Source: JAWLBM01 sp041687675
Lineage (GTDB): Bacteria > Pseudomonadota > Alphaproteobacteria > Rhizobiales > Pleomorphomonadaceae
Direction of reading: 5' to 3'
Length of the DNA stretch: 64,000 bases
Assembly: GCA_041687675.1 (NCBI GenBank)
Contig: JAWLBM010000021.1
Span: forward strand, 16,250-80,249
Shown here: positions 1 to 10,028 of the stretch, in pieces
How the letters are laid out: every line of letters starts with the position of its first letter
Numbering within the stretch: position 1 is the stretch's first letter
Notes under the pieces: model-generated
What the model was told of the DNA's origin: nothing
Database searches by the model: none
The model's input: the letters and a program-made list of their open reading frames with translations, nothing else
Made by a program: the position numbers and the translations under genes

Positions 1-917
1 ATCCGCTCGAAGCCGGGTCCGGATGTGGGGATGGCGATGTCGAACACCTCGGCGATCACCTGCGTCCAGCCGTGCAGGAAGTAGGTCCAGCCATCCTCCA
101 CCTGCAGGTTCCGCGCGCCCTGCCGCCGCCGGGCCTGGTGGAGGAAGCGGAGGTCGCCGCGGTAGTTGAGGTCGAAGGCGATGCCGTCCTCGGGGAACTC
201 GGCCCCGTCGGTCAGCGGCGAGCCCGGGGCGTCCTTGCCGAGGCCGGTGGCGTTGATCACCATCGAGGCCGGCGCGAGCCGCGCGAGCACCGCGTCGTTG
301 GTCTCCGGCCCGGCGGCGAGCACGTATTCCACCGGCACCTCGGCGGCGATCTCGCCGTGGATGCGGCGGATTTCCGAGAGCCGCTCCGGGTCGCGGTCGG
401 AGACGACGATCAGCGAGGGCCGGTCGGCGCCGCGCTCGGGCCGCAGCATGTGCCAGGTGATGGCGATCGCCGAGCCGCCGGCGCCGATGACGAAGAGTTC
501 CGCGCCGGTCTCGGCGAAGTGTCCGGGCGGCAGCATGCCGTCGAGGGCAAGGCCCGAGGAGATCGGGTCCTTGGCATGGCAGACGAGGCGCCCGCCGCGC
601 TTCGACAGGCAGCTCGTCTCGCCCATCAGCCGGGCGAAGCCGTCGATCTCGTCGAACTGGTCGCGGCAGGCGCGGAAGAGGTCGATCTTGTGGGTGGTGA
701 CGAGCGCGCCGAGCGACAGCGGGTCGTCGCGGATGAAGGCGACCGCCTCCCGGTAGGCGCCCGGATCGGCGTGGAGGGGGAAGTCCATGCCGCGGATCTC
801 CGCATCGAGGCCGAGGTGCCGCGTCCAGGCGGGGAACACCCGCATGATCGAGCTGGAGCCGGTGGTGACGCCGATGAAATGCAGCGTCGGCCGTTCGGCG
901 GCAAGGTGGCTGGACAT
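1..917 (-). CDS. shikimate dehydrogenase-like (AroE family) oxidoreductase, 3' end cut by window
   Basis: This is a minus-strand reading frame open from ATG at 917 to the window edge, about 305 codons, with no stop seen. The N-terminal part resembles the AroE substrate domain: a TTHK segment sits where the catalytic Lys belongs, followed by an ETSCL stretch and KDPISS. A glycine-rich FVIGAGGSAIAI segment near residue 145 fits the NAD(P) Rossmann loop, and VINATGLG follows. It starts 8 bp after the cupin isomerase stop, so the two are co-transcribed. Sitting in a sugar locus rather than with aro genes, it is more likely a quinate/shikimate-like dehydrogenase acting on a sugar-derived polyol or acid than the biosynthetic enzyme. 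That role is inference. Confidence 0.75.
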   Translation of the reverse strand, partial: MSSHLAAERPTLHFIGVTTGSSSIMRVFPAWTRHLGLDAEIRGMDFPLHADPGAYREAVAFIRDDPLSLGALVTTHKIDLFRACRDQFDEIDGFARLMGETSCLSKRGGRLVCHAKDPISSGLALDGMLPPGHFAETGAELFVIGAGGSAIAITWHMLRPERGADRPSLIVVSDRDPERLSEIRRIHGEIAAEVPVEYVLAAGPETNDAVLARLAPASMVINATGLGKDAPGSPLTDGAEFPEDGIAFDLNYRGDLRFLHQARRRQGARNLQVEDGWTYFLHGWTQVIAEVFDIAIPTSGPGFER

Positions 918-925
918 CGGCGGCC

Positions 926-1549
926 TCAGTCCGTTCGGGAGAGCAGGGCGTCGACCTCGGCCCCCGGCCGCGGCCGCCAGGCGAGGTTCGGCGCGAGGGT
1001 CCAGCCGCCGGCGCCGTCGTCAACGACGCGGACGCGCATGCCGCCGGAGCGGGCGATGATGTCGTAGTCCTGCCCGGCGTCGGCGGGATAGGCAAAGGTC
1101 ATCACGAGGTCGCCCTCGCCGACGTTCACCGAGCGGTGGATCCAGAAGGGCGGCACGTAGCAGAGGGTGCGGGAGCGGATCTCGACGGTGCGCACCTCGC
1201 CGTCCGGCGATTCCATCAGCATCACCCCGCGGCCGGCCTCGCCGTAGTAGAATTCGGGGCGGTTCGGGCGGGCGTGGATGTGGCCGCGGGTGAGGAAGAA
1301 CTCGCGGCCGACCCGGCCGGGGCTCATCCGGGTGACGCCCGCGATCATGTCGCCGGCGTCGGCGGACGGGCGGAGGTCGCCGACCTCGTAGACGACCCGG
1401 TCGCCCGCGGCGAGAAGGGCGGCGAAGGCGGCCTCGTCCTCGTAGAGGCCGGCAAGATCCGAGAGCCGCTTCTCGTAGCGGCCGGTCGCCCCCTCGAGCC
1501 GGCCGGCGGCGACGTCGACGACGCAGGAGACGGGGTCGCGAAGGGGCAT
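926..1549 (-). CDS. cupin-type glucose-6-phosphate isomerase-like protein
   Basis: The protein is 207 aa. Its cupin core carries the TRGHIHARPNRPEFYYGEAG segment, in which the two His and one Glu are the usual metal ligands of archaeal-type (cupin) phosphoglucose isomerases. A second strand, PPFWIHRSVNVG, supplies the fourth ligand His. Family members interconvert aldose and ketose 6-phosphates using a bound divalent metal. The length fits the family at about 190-210 aa. It is the first gene of the leftward operon, ahead of the AroE-like gene and divergent from the FGGY kinase. The true substrate in this cluster may be another phospho-sugar. Confidence 0.8.
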   Translation of the reverse strand: MPLRDPVSCVVDVAAGRLEGATGRYEKRLSDLAGLYEDEAAFAALLAAGDRVVYEVGDLRPSADAGDMIAGVTRMSPGRVGREFFLTRGHIHARPNRPEFYYGEAGRGVMLMESPDGEVRTVEIRSRTLCYVPPFWIHRSVNVGEGDLVMTFAYPADAGQDYDIIARSGGMRVRVVDDGAGGWTLAPNLAWRPRPGAEVDALLSRTD

Positions 1550-1584
1550 CGGGTTGGCTCCGGGGCGGCGAAGAGGCGAGTTCT

Positions 1585-1707
1585 TGTAGCAAGGCTACAT
1601 TTGCCCCGACCATCCGGCAAGGGATCGGGTCGTAAATGACCGCAACCCGCGGTGGAATGAGCGATCTGCACCGTTGACGGTCGCGGTCTCTGGAGGAATG
1701 CTACAAG
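1585..1707. promoter_or_regulatory. divergent promoter with inverted-repeat operator candidate (TGTAGC/GCTACA)
   Basis: Between the leftward isomerase (start 1549) and the rightward kinase (start 1742) lies the perfect inverted repeat TGTAGC-AAG-GCTACA at 1585-1599. A further GCTACAAG at 1700-1707 is the reverse complement of CTTGTAGC at 1583-1590. Two such half-site sets, one near each gene start, suit a regulator controlling both operons. The downstream SorC-type regulator is the obvious candidate, but its own promoter carries a different palindrome, so the cognate protein is uncertain. Confidence 0.45.
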
Positions 1708-1741
1708 ACCAATGGCCGGACCGGATGCGGGGACAGGGATC

Positions 1742-3247
1742 ATGGCGCGCGACCTCATCCTTTCGATCGACGTCGGCACCGGCAGCGTGCGGGCCGCGCT
1801 GGTCGACCCGGCAGGCCGCATCCTCACCGTTGCCGCCCGCGAGCACGACCAGATCGTCCCGGCCTTCGGCTGGGCCGAGCAGCGGCCGGCCGACTGGTGG
1901 GCGGGGGTCGCCGCGTCGATCCGCGAGGTGCTGGGCCGGGTGGAGGGCGGCGGCGGCCGCGTCGCCGCCGTCTGCGCCTGCGGACAGATGCACGGCACGG
2001 TGCTCGTCGATGCGGCAGGCGAGCCGGTCCTTCCCGCCGCGCCGCTCTGGAACGACAAGCGCACGGCGGCCCTCGTCGCCGCCTTCGAGCGGGAGAATGC
2101 GCCCGAGAGCTATCTCGCGGCCACCGCCAACCCGGCGACGCCGGCCTGGCCGGCCTTCAAGCTCGCCTGGCTGGCGGAAAACGAGCCGGCCGCCTTTGCC
2201 CGGGCGTCGACGGTGCTGATGCCGAAGGACTTCGTCAACCTGAGGCTCACCGGCCGCCGCGCCATGGACCCCGGCGACGCCTCGCTCTCCTTCCTGATGG
2301 ACCCCGCCACCGGCGGCTGGTCCGGGCCGATGCTCGAGCGGATGGGGCTCGATGCGGCGCTGCTGCCGCAGATCCGCGACGGGCTCGACATCCTCGGGCC
2401 GGTGACGCCCGCCGCGGCCGCCGAGACCGGCCTTGCCGAGGGCACCCCGGTGCTGGTCGGCGCGGCCGACTACCCGGCCGCGCTGCTCGGCTCCGGCGCC
2501 TGCCGCGCCGGCCTCGCCTCCGACGTCACCGGCACCTCCTGCATCCTGACGCTGGTGGCGGACGCGCCGGTGCTCCATCCGGAGGTCTGCAACGTCCGCA
2601 CCGTCGAGGGCCACTGGGGGCCCTTCGTGCTGCTGGAGAGCGGCGGCGACGCGATGCGCTGGGCCCGCCGCGCCTTCCACGAGCGCGCGCTCGGCTACGA
2701 CGAGATCGTGGCGAAGGCCGCCGAGGCGCCGCCGGGGGCGGACGGCCTGTTCTTCCTGCCCTACCTCGCCGGCGAGCGCCTCGGCGCCCACCGCAACGCG
2801 CGGGCGCAATTCTTCGGCATCGGCGCGGCCCACGGCCTGCCGCACCTCCACCGGGCGGTGATGGAGGGCGTCGCCTTCGCCGCGGCGCGGATGCTGCGGG
2901 TGATGGAGGCGGCCTCCGGCCGGCCCGTCGAGCGGGTGATCGCCTCCGGCGGCGGCGCGAGGACGGCGCTCTGGCTGAAGATCAAGGCCAGCATCTACGG
3001 CGTCCCGGTGGTGGTGCCCGAGGAGGCCGAGTGCGGCCTCGTCGGCTGCGCGGCGATGGCCGCCACCGCGCTCGGCCGCTTCGGCCGTCTCGAGACGGCG
3101 GTGGACGCCCTCGTCCGCCACTCCGGCGAGATCCTCCCGGACCCTGCCTGGGCCGAGCGCTACGCCCGCATGCAGCCGGTGTTCGACCGGATCTATCGCC
3201 AGTCCCAGGCGCTCTACGACGACCTCGACGCGCTGGCCCGTCCTTGA
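1742..3247 (+). CDS. FGGY-family carbohydrate kinase (xylulokinase-like)
   Basis: The product is 501 aa, the usual FGGY length. The N-terminal LILSIDVGTGSVRAALVD is the phosphate-1 motif of the actin-like ATPase fold. QMHGTVLVD and LWNDKR follow in the sugar-binding domain, and VIASGGGARTALWLKIKA is the C-terminal adenosine motif. These enzymes phosphorylate a pentose, pentulose or polyol with ATP in the cytoplasm. I chose ATG 1742 because the conserved N-terminus begins there; an in-frame ATG at 1712 has GGAGG 16 bases upstream. It is followed by the SorC regulator and the deoC and aldehyde dehydrogenase genes, so its product probably feeds a retro-aldol cleavage. The substrate cannot be fixed from sequence. 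Confidence 0.85.
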   Translation: MARDLILSIDVGTGSVRAALVDPAGRILTVAAREHDQIVPAFGWAEQRPADWWAGVAASIREVLGRVEGGGGRVAAVCACGQMHGTVLVDAAGEPVLPAAPLWNDKRTAALVAAFERENAPESYLAATANPATPAWPAFKLAWLAENEPAAFARASTVLMPKDFVNLRLTGRRAMDPGDASLSFLMDPATGGWSGPMLERMGLDAALLPQIRDGLDILGPVTPAAAAETGLAEGTPVLVGAADYPAALLGSGACRAGLASDVTGTSCILTLVADAPVLHPEVCNVRTVEGHWGPFVLLESGGDAMRWARRAFHERALGYDEIVAKAAEAPPGADGLFFLPYLAGERLGAHRNARAQFFGIGAAHGLPHLHRAVMEGVAFAAARMLRVMEAASGRPVERVIASGGGARTALWLKIKASIYGVPVVVPEEAECGLVGCAAMAATALGRFGRLETAVDALVRHSGEILPDPAWAERYARMQPVFDRIYRQSQALYDDLDALARP

Positions 3248-3268
3248 CGGCGGCCGCCGCCGGGTCTA

Positions 3269-3304
3269 TCACCTCACAAAGATGAGGTGACGTCACATTT
3301 GTGA
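3269..3304. promoter_or_regulatory. operator candidate: stacked palindromes before the SorC-type regulator
   Basis: Three overlapping palindromes lie in 36 bases. TCACCTCA-N6-TGAGGTGA at 3269-3290 has perfect 8-bp arms. GTGACGTCAC at 3287-3296 is a perfect 10-mer. TCACA-TT-TGTGA at 3293-3304 has perfect 5-bp arms. They sit between the kinase stop and the regulator start. This is the expected place for autoregulation of the sorC-deoC-aldehyde dehydrogenase operon by its own sugar-phosphate-responsive repressor. Confidence 0.6.
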
Positions 3305-3336
3305 TGTCCGGACTGCGGGCGAGGGGCCCGGAACCG

Positions 3337-4332
3337 ATGGCCGCCGAGGCGATCGATCGCGACATCCAGATGCGGGGCCTGTCGGCCGAGCAGCGCGAGC
3401 ACCTGATGGTCCAGGTGGCCAAGCGCTACTACGAGCAGGACATGACGCTGGGCGACCTCGCCGCCGAACTGGGCCTCACCCGCTGGCAGGCGAGCCGCCT
3501 GCTCGGCGAGGCGCGCGCGGCGGGCATCGTCGAGATCCGCATCGTCCCCCGCGCGCCGCGCGCGCCGGACCTGGAAAGCCGCCTCGAGCGCCGCTTCGGG
3601 CTCCGCGAGGCCGTGGTGGTGCCGGCGGGCGAGGAGGACGACGAGCGGAGCCGGTTCGACGCCGTCGCCCGCGCCGCCGCCCGCTTCATCGCGGGCCTCG
3701 GCCGCCTGCCGCTGGTCGGCGTCTCCTGGGGGCGGACGATGAACGCCGTCGCCGCCCACCTGCCGCAGGGCTGGAACGAGGGGGCCGAGGTGGTGCTCGT
3801 CAACGGGGCGATGAACATCCGCATGCCGGCGACGCGCACCAACAACACCGCCGAGCTGTTCGCCCGCTCCGCCCCCGGCGCGGCGACGATCCTTCCGGTT
3901 CCCGCCATCCTCGGCCGCGCCGCCACCCGCCGCGCGCTGGAGGAGGACCCGACCATCGCCGCCATCCTCGACCTCGGCCGCCGCGCCCCGGTGGTGATCT
4001 TCGGCATGGGCGCGATGACGCCGGACTCGGTGATCGTCCAGTCCGGCTTCGTCGGAGAGGTCGAGCAGGCCGACCTCGCCCGCCGCGGCGCGGTCGGCGA
4101 CATCCTCGGCCGCTACATCGACGCGACGGGCCGAGCCGCCGACCCGGACCTCGACGCCCGCACCATCGGCCTCGGCCTCGACGAGGTCGGCCGGCGCGAG
4201 CTTTCGATCGGCATCGCCGCCGGCCCCGGCAAGGCGGCGGTCGCCCGCGCCTCGGTCCGCGCCGGCCACGTCAACGTGCTCGTCGCCGACGAGCGGATCG
4301 CCCTTTCTCTCCTCGACGAGGATCATCCATGA
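3337..4332 (+). CDS. SorC/DeoR-type sugar-binding transcriptional regulator
   Basis: The product is 331 aa. An N-terminal helix-turn-helix (MTLGDLAAELGLTRWQASRL, residues about 40-60) is followed by the long SorC sugar-phosphate-binding domain. That domain includes GVSWGRTM and a C-terminal AAGPGKAAVARASVRAGHVNVLVADE segment typical of the family. Such proteins are tetramers whose DNA binding is relieved by a phosphorylated sugar. Upstream in-frame starts at 3301 and 3304 fall inside the palindromic operator, so ATG 3337 is preferred. The stop overlaps the deoC start by ATGA, so the two are translationally coupled. It probably senses an intermediate of the pathway encoded around it. Confidence 0.85.
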   Translation: MAAEAIDRDIQMRGLSAEQREHLMVQVAKRYYEQDMTLGDLAAELGLTRWQASRLLGEARAAGIVEIRIVPRAPRAPDLESRLERRFGLREAVVVPAGEEDDERSRFDAVARAAARFIAGLGRLPLVGVSWGRTMNAVAAHLPQGWNEGAEVVLVNGAMNIRMPATRTNNTAELFARSAPGAATILPVPAILGRAATRRALEEDPTIAAILDLGRRAPVVIFGMGAMTPDSVIVQSGFVGEVEQADLARRGAVGDILGRYIDATGRAADPDLDARTIGLGLDEVGRRELSIGIAAGPGKAAVARASVRAGHVNVLVADERIALSLLDEDHP

Positions 4333-5402
4333 CCAGGACCGACAAGCGGCCGAAGGCGGACGTGTCCGCCGCGCCCGCGGGAGCCGCCCGCGGCGGCCCC
4401 GTGCTCACCCTCGACGCCTCCTTCGCCGCGCCGTCCCGCGCCGCCGGCGACGCAGAGGGCCGCAACCCGGGCATGGCGCTCGACACCTCGTGGTTCGAGG
4501 GCGCGCAGGTGAACACCTCCGCCGCCGAGCGCCGCGCCGCCACCCTCGGCACGCGGCGGACGGTGAAGAAGGAGTACCAGGCGGCCTGGCTCGTGAAGGC
4601 GCTCAGCTGCATCGACCTGACGACGCTCGCCGGCGACGACACGCCGGGCCGGGTCCACCGCCTCGCCATGAAGGCGCGCCGGCCGCTGCGGGAGGACATC
4701 GTCGAGGCGCTCGGCCTCGCCGACGCCCCGCCGACCGTCGGCGCCGTCTGCGTCTATCCGACCATGGTCCGCCCGGCCGTGAAGGCGCTCGAGGGCTCCG
4801 GCATCCCGGTCGCCTCGGTCGCGACCGGCTTTCCCGCCGGCCTCACCCCGCTGCCGCAGCGCCTCGCCGAGATCCGCTACGCGGTGGAGGAGGGCGCCGA
4901 CGAGATCGACATCGTCATCACCCGCGCCCATGTGCTGACGCAGGACTGGCAGGCCCTCCACGACGAGGTCGCCGCCATGCGCGAGGCCTGCGGGCCGGCC
5001 CACCTGAAGGCGATCCTCGGCACCGGCGACCTCAGGACGCTGCGCAACGTCTACAAGGCCTCGATGGTGGCGATGATGGCCGGCGCCGACTTCATCAAGA
5101 CCTCGACCGGCAAGGAGGACGTCAACGCCACGCTGCCGGTCAGCCTCGTCATGGTGCGGGCGCTGCGCGACTACGGCGAGCGCACCGGCCACGCCATCGG
5201 CTTCAAGCCGGCGGGCGGCCTCAAGACGGCCAAGGACGCGATGACCTGGCTGATCCTGATGAAGGAGGAGCTCGGCCGCCGCTGGCTGGAGCCGGACCTC
5301 TTCCGCCTCGGCGCGAGCTCCATGCTCGCCGACATCGAGCGCCAGCTCGAGCACTTCGTCACCGGCCGCTACGCCTCCGCCTCCCGTCACGCGCTCGCCT
5401 GA
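4329..5402 (+). CDS. deoC: deoxyribose-phosphate aldolase
   Basis: The product is 357 aa, the long form of the class I DeoC family. SCIDLTTL lies near the N-terminus of the barrel. EIDIVITR, HLKAILGTGDL, FIKTSTGKE (the Schiff-base Lys in strand 6) and GFKPAGGLKT are all present. The reaction is reversible cleavage of 2-deoxy-D-ribose 5-phosphate to glyceraldehyde 3-phosphate and acetaldehyde. The ATGA overlap with the regulator, and the aldehyde dehydrogenase 10 bp downstream, suggest the released aldehyde is oxidised directly. A related phospho-deoxysugar could be the physiological substrate. Confidence 0.92.
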   Translation: MTRTDKRPKADVSAAPAGAARGGPVLTLDASFAAPSRAAGDAEGRNPGMALDTSWFEGAQVNTSAAERRAATLGTRRTVKKEYQAAWLVKALSCIDLTTLAGDDTPGRVHRLAMKARRPLREDIVEALGLADAPPTVGAVCVYPTMVRPAVKALEGSGIPVASVATGFPAGLTPLPQRLAEIRYAVEEGADEIDIVITRAHVLTQDWQALHDEVAAMREACGPAHLKAILGTGDLRTLRNVYKASMVAMMAGADFIKTSTGKEDVNATLPVSLVMVRALRDYGERTGHAIGFKPAGGLKTAKDAMTWLILMKEELGRRWLEPDLFRLGASSMLADIERQLEHFVTGRYASASRHALA

Positions 5403-5412
5403 GGACAACCCG

Positions 5413-7812
5413 ATGGCCCACATCAAGGACATCCTCCTTTCCATGGACTACGGCCCGGCCCCAGAGGCGAACGACCACGTCAAGGCCTGGCTCGCCGCCC
5501 ACGGCAAGGGCTTCGGCCACTTCATCGACGGCGGCTTCGTGCCGTCCTCCGGCGGCGGCAGCTTCGAGGTCCGCGACCCGGCCCGCGACGAGCCGCTCGC
5601 CCGCGTCGCCGAGGGGACGGCGGCCGACGTCGACGCCGCCGTCGCCGCCGCGCGCCGCGCCTTCGAGGGATGGTCGAAGACACCCGGGCACCTGCGCGCC
5701 CGCCATCTCTACGCGCTCGCCCGGCTGGTGCAGAAGCGCGAGCGCTTCCTCGCCGTGCTGGAGTCCATGGACAACGGCAAGCCGATCCGCGAGAGCCGCG
5801 ACATCGACGTGCCGCTGGTCGCCCGCCACTTCTACCATCACGCCGGCTGGGCGGAGCTGGTCGAGGACGAGTTCCCCGGGCATGCGCCGGTCGGCGTCTG
5901 CGGCCAGATCATCCCCTGGAACTTCCCGCTGCTGATGCTGGCCTGGAAGATCGCCCCGGCGCTCGCCTGCGGCAACACGGTGGTGCTGAAGCCGGCGGAG
6001 TTCACGCCCCTGACGGCGCTCGCCTTCGCCGAGATCTGCCGCGAGGCGGGCCTGCCGCCGGGGGTGGTCAACATCGTCACCGGCGACGGGGCGACCGGCG
6101 CGGCGATCGTCGGCCACGCCGGCGTCGACAAGATCGCCTTCACCGGCTCCACCGAGGTCGGCCGCATCATCCGCGAGAAGACGGCGGGGTCGGGCAAGAA
6201 GCTGTCGCTGGAACTCGGCGGCAAGTCGCCGTTCATCGTCCACGAGGACGCCGACCTCGACGCGGCGGTGGAGGGCGTCGTCGACGCGATCTGGTTCAAC
6301 CAGGGACAGGTCTGCTGCGCCGGCTCGCGCCTCCTCGCCCAGGAGGGCATCGCCGACCGCTTCTACGACCGGCTCCGCGCCCGGATGGAGACGCTCCGGA
6401 TCGGCGACCCGCTCGACAAGTCGATCGACATCGGCGCGATCGTCGCCCCGGTGCAGCTGCAGCGCATCCGCGACCTGGTCGCCAGGGGCGAGGCGGAGGG
6501 CGCCACCCTGTGGCAGCCGCAGACCGCGCTGCCGACCAACGGCTGCTTCTTCCCGCCGACCCTGTTCACCGGCGTCGAGCCGGCCTCGACGCTTGCCGAG
6601 GTCGAGATCTTCGGGCCGGTCGCGGTCGCGATGACCTTCCGCACGCCGGGGGAGGCGGTGGAGCTTGCCAACAACACCCGCTACGGCCTCGCCGCCTCGA
6701 TCTGGTCGGAGAACATCAACCTCGCCCTCGACACGGCGGCGCGGGTGAAGGCCGGCGTGGTGTGGATCAACTGCACCAACCTCTTCGACGCCGCGGCCGG
6801 CTTCGGCGGCTATCGCGAGAGCGGCTTCGGCCGCGAGGGCGGCCGCGAGGGGCTCGCCGAATACCTCGTCCCGCCGGGCCCGGGGGCAACCCTCGCGACC
6901 CGGACGAAGCCCGCGCCGCTGTCGGCGCTGCCGGCCGCGGATACCGCCGCCGACCCGGCCGCCGCCGCCATCGACCGCACCGCCAAGATGCATGTGGGCG
7001 GCAAGCAGGCGCGGCCCGATTCCGGCTACTCCTACGCGGTCCTCGGCCCCGACGGCCGCGAGATCGGCCAGGCCGGCCTCGGCAACCGCAAGGACATCCG
7101 CAACGCGGTGGAGGCGGCCTCGAAGGTGTCCGGCTGGGGCGCGGCCACGGCGCACAACCGCGCGCAGGTGCTCTACTACGTCGCCGAGAACCTCGCCGCC
7201 CGCGCCGCCGAGTTCGCCGGCCGCCTCCGCGCCATGACCGGCGCCCCCGCCGAGGCGGCCGCGGCCGAGGTCGAGGCCTCGATCCGCCGCTGCTTCTGGT
7301 ACGCCGCCCAGGCCGACAAGTTCGACGGCGACGTCCACGCGACGCGGAGCCGCAACGTGACACTGGCGATGAAGGAGCCCTTCGGCGTGATGGGCCTCCT
7401 CTGCCCGGAGGAGGCGCCGCTGCTCGGCTTCGTCTCGCTGGTGATGCCGGCGATCGCCATGGGCAACCGGGTGGTGGCGGTGCCCTCGCAGGCCCATCCG
7501 CTGGCGGCGACCGACCTCTACCAGGTGCTCGACACCTCGGACGTCCCCGCCGGCGTCGTCAACATCGTCACCGGCGAGCGGGACGTGCTGGCGAGGACCC
7601 TCGCCGACCACGACGAGGTGGCGGCGCTCTGGTATTTCGGCACCGCTCAGGGCTCGGCCATGGTGGAGAAGGCCTCCGCCGGCAACCTCAAGGTGACCTG
7701 GACCGACGGCGGCCGGCAGCGCGACTGGGCCGCTCCCGCCGAGGGCCAGGGCCGCGAGTTCCTCCGCCGCGCGACGCAGGTCAAGAACATCTGGGTGCCC
7801 TACGGCGAGTGA
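5413..7812 (+). CDS. ALDH16-type aldehyde dehydrogenase with degenerate second ALDH domain
   Basis: The product is 799 aa, far above the ~500 aa of ordinary ALDHs. Residues 1 to about 480 form a complete catalytic unit: IIPWNFPLLM, FTGSTEVGR, LELGGKSP (general-base Glu) and FNQGQVCCAGS, with the nucleophile at Cys301 or Cys302. After a linker, residues about 530-799 repeat the NAD-binding half (EPFGVMGLLCPEEAPLLGF) but have no catalytic-Cys domain. This layout matches the ALDH16 family, in which the C-terminal pseudo-domain is structural. Bacterial members keep the active Cys, unlike the mammalian ones. It is the last gene of the sorC-deoC operon and probably oxidises the aldehyde released by DeoC to an acid. 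A hairpin follows at 7824-7847. Confidence 0.88.
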   Translation: MAHIKDILLSMDYGPAPEANDHVKAWLAAHGKGFGHFIDGGFVPSSGGGSFEVRDPARDEPLARVAEGTAADVDAAVAAARRAFEGWSKTPGHLRARHLYALARLVQKRERFLAVLESMDNGKPIRESRDIDVPLVARHFYHHAGWAELVEDEFPGHAPVGVCGQIIPWNFPLLMLAWKIAPALACGNTVVLKPAEFTPLTALAFAEICREAGLPPGVVNIVTGDGATGAAIVGHAGVDKIAFTGSTEVGRIIREKTAGSGKKLSLELGGKSPFIVHEDADLDAAVEGVVDAIWFNQGQVCCAGSRLLAQEGIADRFYDRLRARMETLRIGDPLDKSIDIGAIVAPVQLQRIRDLVARGEAEGATLWQPQTALPTNGCFFPPTLFTGVEPASTLAEVEIFGPVAVAMTFRTPGEAVELANNTRYGLAASIWSENINLALDTAARVKAGVVWINCTNLFDAAAGFGGYRESGFGREGGREGLAEYLVPPGPGATLATRTKPAPLSALPAADTAADPAAAAIDRTAKMHVGGKQARPDSGYSYAVLGPDGREIGQAGLGNRKDIRNAVEAASKVSGWGAATAHNRAQVLYYVAENLAARAAEFAGRLRAMTGAPAEAAAAEVEASIRRCFWYAAQADKFDGDVHATRSRNVTLAMKEPFGVMGLLCPEEAPLLGFVSLVMPAIAMGNRVVAVPSQAHPLAATDLYQVLDTSDVPAGVVNIVTGERDVLARTLADHDEVAALWYFGTAQGSAMVEKASAGNLKVTWTDGGRQRDWAAPAEGQGREFLRRATQVKNIWVPYGE

Positions 7813-7823
7813 CCGGACGCGCG

Positions 7824-7847
7824 AGGGGCGGGGATCGACCCGCCCCT
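7824..7847 (+). terminator. hairpin after the aldehyde dehydrogenase gene
   Basis: AGGGGCGGG and CCCGCCCCT are perfect 9-bp arms around a GATCGA loop, 12 bp after the stop codon. There is no real T-run, only TTGCCTT, so intrinsic termination is plausible but may be weak. Confidence 0.5.
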
Positions 7848-7902
7848 TGCCTTCCCGGCCGATCCGTCGCATGACGACGCGCGTCGTTGGAGAGGTGTGG
7901 CG

Positions 7903-8097
7903 ATGGCGGATCCGGCCGATGGTGCCAAGGCCGACAGGGCGGCGCGGCTCGCCGCTCAGCTTCGGGAAAACCTCAGGCGCCGCAAGGCGCAGGCGCGCAG
8001 CCGGCGGGCCGGCGAGGCCGATTCGCGCGCCGGCCTCGATGCGCCGGCTTCGGAAACAGTCGAAAATAAGCCCGAATCAGCCGACGATGTGAGTTGA
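7903..8097 (+). CDS. small basic hypothetical protein upstream of murA
   Basis: The product is 64 aa. A lysine/arginine-rich helical stretch (ARLAAQLRENLRRRKAQARS) is followed by an acidic tail. AGAGG ends 7 bases before ATG 7903, which favours it over GTG 7897. Short proteins of this composition often precede murA in Hyphomicrobiales, which supports a real gene. No function is known. It has no signal peptide and no membrane segment. Confidence 0.6.
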   Translation: MADPADGAKADRAARLAAQLRENLRRRKAQARSRRAGEADSRAGLDAPASETVENKPESADDVS

Positions 8098-8212
8098 TCG
8101 ACAAGGGAACGGGCATGACCGCCCGGTGATTTCGCATTCGCACCGGGCGCGCGCCGCCCGCGTCCGCATTCGGGCCGGGCCCTGCCCCGGCGGACCCTGA
8201 CGGGGGATTTTC

Positions 8213-9502
<1,290 letters not shown>

Positions 9503-9504
9503 GC

Positions 9505-9951
9505 TTGCCCGCGCCGATCCGCGACCTCGCGCCGGCGGACGAGGCGGCCTTCCGCCGCCTCTTCGCCGGCTACGCCGCCTTCTACGAGGCCGCGGTCGAC
9601 GAGGCGACCGTGTCGGCGACGCTCGCGCGCATCCTCGACCCGGCCGCGCCGATGCTCTGCCGGATCGCGGAAGCGGAGGGCGCCGTGGCCGGCTTCGCCG
9701 TCTGCGTCCTGCACGAGGGCACCTTCGAGACGCACCCCGTCGCCTACCTGGAGGACCTCTACGTCGACCCCGCCCGGCGCGGCGCGGGCCTCGGACGGGC
9801 GCTGATCGAGGATCTCCTCGCGCTCGGCCGGGCGCGCGGCTGGTCGCGCCTCTACTGGCACACCCGCGCCGGCAACGCCGCCGCCCGCCGCCTCTACGAC
9901 CGCTTCGCCGAGGCCGACGACTTCGTCCGCTACATGGTGCGGTTCCGCTGA
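9505..9951 (+). CDS. GNAT-family N-acetyltransferase
   Basis: The product is 148 aa with a complete GNAT fold. VAYLEDLYVDPARRGAGLGR (residues about 77-96) contains the Arg/Gly-rich acetyl-CoA loop, and RLYWHTRAGNAAARRLYDRF is the motif B region. The first usable start is TTG 9505, right after the murA stop and with no separate ribosome site, so translation probably depends on coupling to murA. The acceptor is unknown; it could be a small molecule or a protein amine. Confidence 0.8.
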   Translation: MPAPIRDLAPADEAAFRRLFAGYAAFYEAAVDEATVSATLARILDPAAPMLCRIAEAEGAVAGFAVCVLHEGTFETHPVAYLEDLYVDPARRGAGLGRALIEDLLALGRARGWSRLYWHTRAGNAAARRLYDRFAEADDFVRYMVRFR

Positions 9952-10028
9952 CCTTTGTCGCCGATGCGTTGCGCCGCCCGCCGCGGCATCCTATCTGGGA
10001 ACCGGGGGGACAGTGCCGGAGTGGTGAA

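Noticed and set aside
1595..3121. 508-codon minus-strand frame opposite the FGGY kinase
   Set aside because: Low-complexity antisense shadow with no recognisable motif. All family signatures are on the plus strand.
5359..7872. Very long minus-strand open frame (837 codons) opposite the aldehyde dehydrogenase gene
   Set aside because: Its composition is Arg/Gly/Ala/Val-rich with no domain, as expected for the antisense frame of a GC3-biased gene. The plus strand encodes a clear ALDH16 protein.
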